DNA from: Dictyobacter formicarum
GTDB taxonomy: Bacteria > Chloroflexota > Ktedonobacteria > Ktedonobacterales > Ktedonobacteraceae
Direction: 5' to 3'
Length of the DNA: 64,000 nt
Assembly: GCF_016587435.1 (NCBI RefSeq)
Contig: NZ_BNJJ01000027.1
Coordinates: forward strand, 43,751-107,750
In this document: positions 62,471 to 64,000 of the stretch, in pieces
Numbering within the stretch: the stretch's first letter is position 1
Layout of the letters: the number at the start of each line of letters is the position of its first letter
Made by a program: the position numbers and the translations under genes
Notes under the pieces: generated by a model
Told to the model about the DNA's origin: nothing
Database searches by the model: none
What the model saw: the letters and a program-made list of their open reading frames with translations, nothing else

Positions 62471-63340
62471 TTAACCGGCAAATTTGTATTTAGCTAATCC
62501 TTTAATACCAACCTTAACGCGAAATAGATCTCCTGACAGTGGATAGGTTTCTCGCTGGTCCTCTTCAGGGAAGGCCGAGGTGATGTACAGCTCATCCAGA
62601 TACTGGCCCCCAAAGGCCGGAGCAGTCGGTCGCGGCACGGGCATTTGAATAACCTGATCTACCTGTCCCTGTGGATCATAACGCACTACTTTAGAACCGT
62701 TCCAGTATGCGCTCCAGACGTAGCCCTCGCTATCCACGCTCAGCCCATCGGGATCACCTTCTTCAGCAGGCGTCTCGACAAAAATACGGCGGTTAGAAAT
62801 ATTCCCTGTCTCGGCATCAAAATCATACGCCACGATAGTGTATGTTGGGGAGTCGGTAAAATACATGGTCCGATTATCCGGGCTCCAGCCAATGCCATTA
62901 GAGACGCCGATATCGCTAATCATCTCATGGACAGAACCATCGGGATCCAGGCGATAGAGCGCGCCGCGCGCCTGCACATCGTCCCCGTCAGCCATGGTGC
63001 CAGCCCAGAAGCGTCCTCGACAATCGACAGCCCCATCATTGAAGCGTAGATCGGGATTCTCTCCAAAGGGACGAGCAATATAGGTGAGTTTCCGTTCAAC
63101 CTCATCCCATAAGGCAAAGCCTTTTTTAGTGGCCATCACCAGACCACCAGCGTCGCGCAATGCCAGCACACCAATGGATACACCTACAGGGATGACGTCG
63201 TGTTTGTCGGACAGCGGGTCCAGGCGATGATAGCAATCATTCTCAATGTCAACCCAGTAGAGAAGCTGCTCGTCTACGCTCCAGACGGGCCCCTCCCCCA
63301 GCTTATTCCTACATGGTAAGATATGCTCTACACTGTTCAT
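62471..63340 (-). CDS. SMP-30/gluconolactonase family protein
   Basis: 289 residues, six-bladed propeller. The metal-binding Glu is in NKLGEGPVWSVDEQLLYWVD near residue 15, Asn in GVSNGIGWSPDNRTMYFTDS near 150, and Asp in GDPDGLSVDSEGYVW near 200; these are the divalent-metal ligands of SMP-30 lactonases. It opens aldonolactones, or related lactones, in the cytoplasm. AAAGGGAG before the ATG at 63340. It is the middle gene of three; 41 bases separate it from the LarA-like gene and 91 from the aldolase. Confidence 0.92.
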   Translation of the reverse strand: MNSVEHILPCRNKLGEGPVWSVDEQLLYWVDIENDCYHRLDPLSDKHDVIPVGVSIGVLALRDAGGLVMATKKGFALWDEVERKLTYIARPFGENPDLRFNDGAVDCRGRFWAGTMADGDDVQARGALYRLDPDGSVHEMISDIGVSNGIGWSPDNRTMYFTDSPTYTIVAYDFDAETGNISNRRIFVETPAEEGDPDGLSVDSEGYVWSAYWNGSKVVRYDPQGQVDQVIQMPVPRPTAPAFGGQYLDELYITSAFPEEDQRETYPLSGDLFRVKVGIKGLAKYKFAG

Positions 63341-63431
63341 AGTGTAACTCCCTTTCAACGCCAATGCTGACACAATACATATGTAACAATACACTAAGCC
63401 ATGATTATGCTATCCAGCCCGCTCGGCTGTA

Positions 63432-64000
63432 TTATTGGCATGCTTCTCTATACTGGCGCGCCAGTGTAGTCAGTCCTGCCCAATCTTTGTTATTGACAAT
63501 ATCTTTGCTGACCAGCTGACTGCCCACCGCTACGCTATAAGCACCGGCTTTTAAGAACGCGCCACAGGTCTGCAGGTTGACCCCTCCGGTTGGGACCAGC
63601 TTCAGCTCAGGTAACGGGGCCAGAATATCCTTGAAATAGGTCGGGCCCAGCTGGCTGGCTGGAAAAACTTTTACCAGGGCGGCACCAGACTTCCAGGCGG
63701 TCCAGATCTCAGTCGGAGTGTAGGCACCACAAACAACTGGAATATCATGCTCTTTCCCCTTCTCAATCACGTCCAGGGCCAGGATCGGTGTGACCAGAAA
63801 CTGAGCTCCAGCGTCGATGGAGGCCTGAGCCATGGTGCCATCCAGGACTGTACCGGCTCCGACAATCAGGCGATTACCAAATTCTTGCCGCACTTTGGTA
63901 ATGATTTCGTTCGCTTTCGCATTGGTCAATGTAAATTCAAGGGTATCAACGCCTCCCTCCAGCAATGCGGCGCTGATTTCAAGTGCGTTATCCAGATTAT
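63432..64000 (-). CDS. eda: KDPG/KHG aldolase, 5' end beyond window
   Basis: Class I aldolase that cleaves 2-keto-3-deoxy-6-phosphogluconate (or 4-hydroxy-2-oxoglutarate) to pyruvate plus an aldehyde. The frame remains open to the window edge, so about 15-25 N-terminal residues are missing; family length is near 210. Seen: GAGTVLDGTMAQASIDAGAQF with the catalytic Glu region upstream (VDTLEFTLTN), and the Schiff-base Lys in ALVKVFPASQLGP, then PTGGVNLQTCG. First gene, as far as visible, of the sugar-acid operon with the SMP-30 and LarA-like genes. Confidence 0.93.
   Translation of the reverse strand, partial: NLDNALEISAALLEGGVDTLEFTLTNAKANEIITKVRQEFGNRLIVGAGTVLDGTMAQASIDAGAQFLVTPILALDVIEKGKEHDIPVVCGAYTPTEIWTAWKSGAALVKVFPASQLGPTYFKDILAPLPELKLVPTGGVNLQTCGAFLKAGAYSVAVGSQLVSKDIVNNKDWAGLTTLARQYREACQ

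Overview
This window is chromosomal DNA that looks like a filamentous, spore-forming member of the Chloroflexota, class Ktedonobacteria. This is inferred from gene style, not from a marker gene. The cues are Pro-rich zinc-ribbon/FHA membrane-associated proteins, one-component HTH-GAF regulators, GCS2-family ligases in two copies, a DUF5996 protein, Dpp-type ABC importers without their own ATPases, and long intergenic regions full of hairpins. Base composition is close to half GC by eye. I see no phage, transposase, CRISPR array, rRNA or tRNA.

Layout. 1-5 kb: the 3' part of a FadN/FadB-type beta-oxidation enzyme, an MsmK/UgpC sugar-ABC ATPase with a clear promoter and terminator, a small conserved-looking protein and a methyltransferase. 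5-10 kb: an AT-hook/HTH/GAF regulator with a Pro-rich membrane protein, an excisionase-like DNA-binding protein, a degenerate GGDEF protein with a GspE-N-like tail, and an OmpR-type response regulator. 10-18.6 kb: cytidine deaminase, a first GCS2 ligase, an aldo/keto reductase, a primary-type sigma factor and small membrane proteins. 19-24 kb: a second HTH-GAF regulator, a candidate small RNA, and valS behind a T-box leader with its own promoter. 24-31.6 kb: a zinc-ribbon/FHA protein next to a duplicated copy of its N-terminal domain, a Ycf48-like lipoprotein and an ABC exporter. 32-34 kb: glmS preceded by a glmS ribozyme. 34-44 kb: an APC permease divergent from a ROK regulator, a SWIM/SNF2 pair, a DUF5996 protein and a second GCS2 ligase.

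The most coherent system is at 44-57 kb. It contains a lipoprotein-plus-two-permease importer, an exported GHL10 (DUF187, DigH/YngK-like) hydrolase, nagA, a YvoA/DasR-type GntR regulator, murQ, a BadF-type amino-sugar kinase, cytoplasmic nagZ and a tandem GNAT protein. Together these form an almost complete route from GlcNAc-MurNAc fragments to GlcN-6-P. Two matching 28-bp operators with three half-sites (TGGTNTA-N5-TATNCCA-AT-TATACCA) lie between nagA and the regulator. Two related double half-site motifs lie upstream of the importer, one abutting a strong promoter. glmS, with its ribozyme, handles the same metabolite, GlcN-6-P.

The window ends with an esterase, a methylguanine methyltransferase, a secreted phosphoesterase and a sugar-acid operon (KDPG-type aldolase, SMP-30 lactonase, LarA-like protein).

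Two dispersed repeat families occupy the intergenic regions. Family A is composite: conserved flanking boxes around a near-perfect 23-29 bp hairpin whose sequence differs from copy to copy. Family B is a short palindromic REP-like unit, found singly and as an inverted pair.
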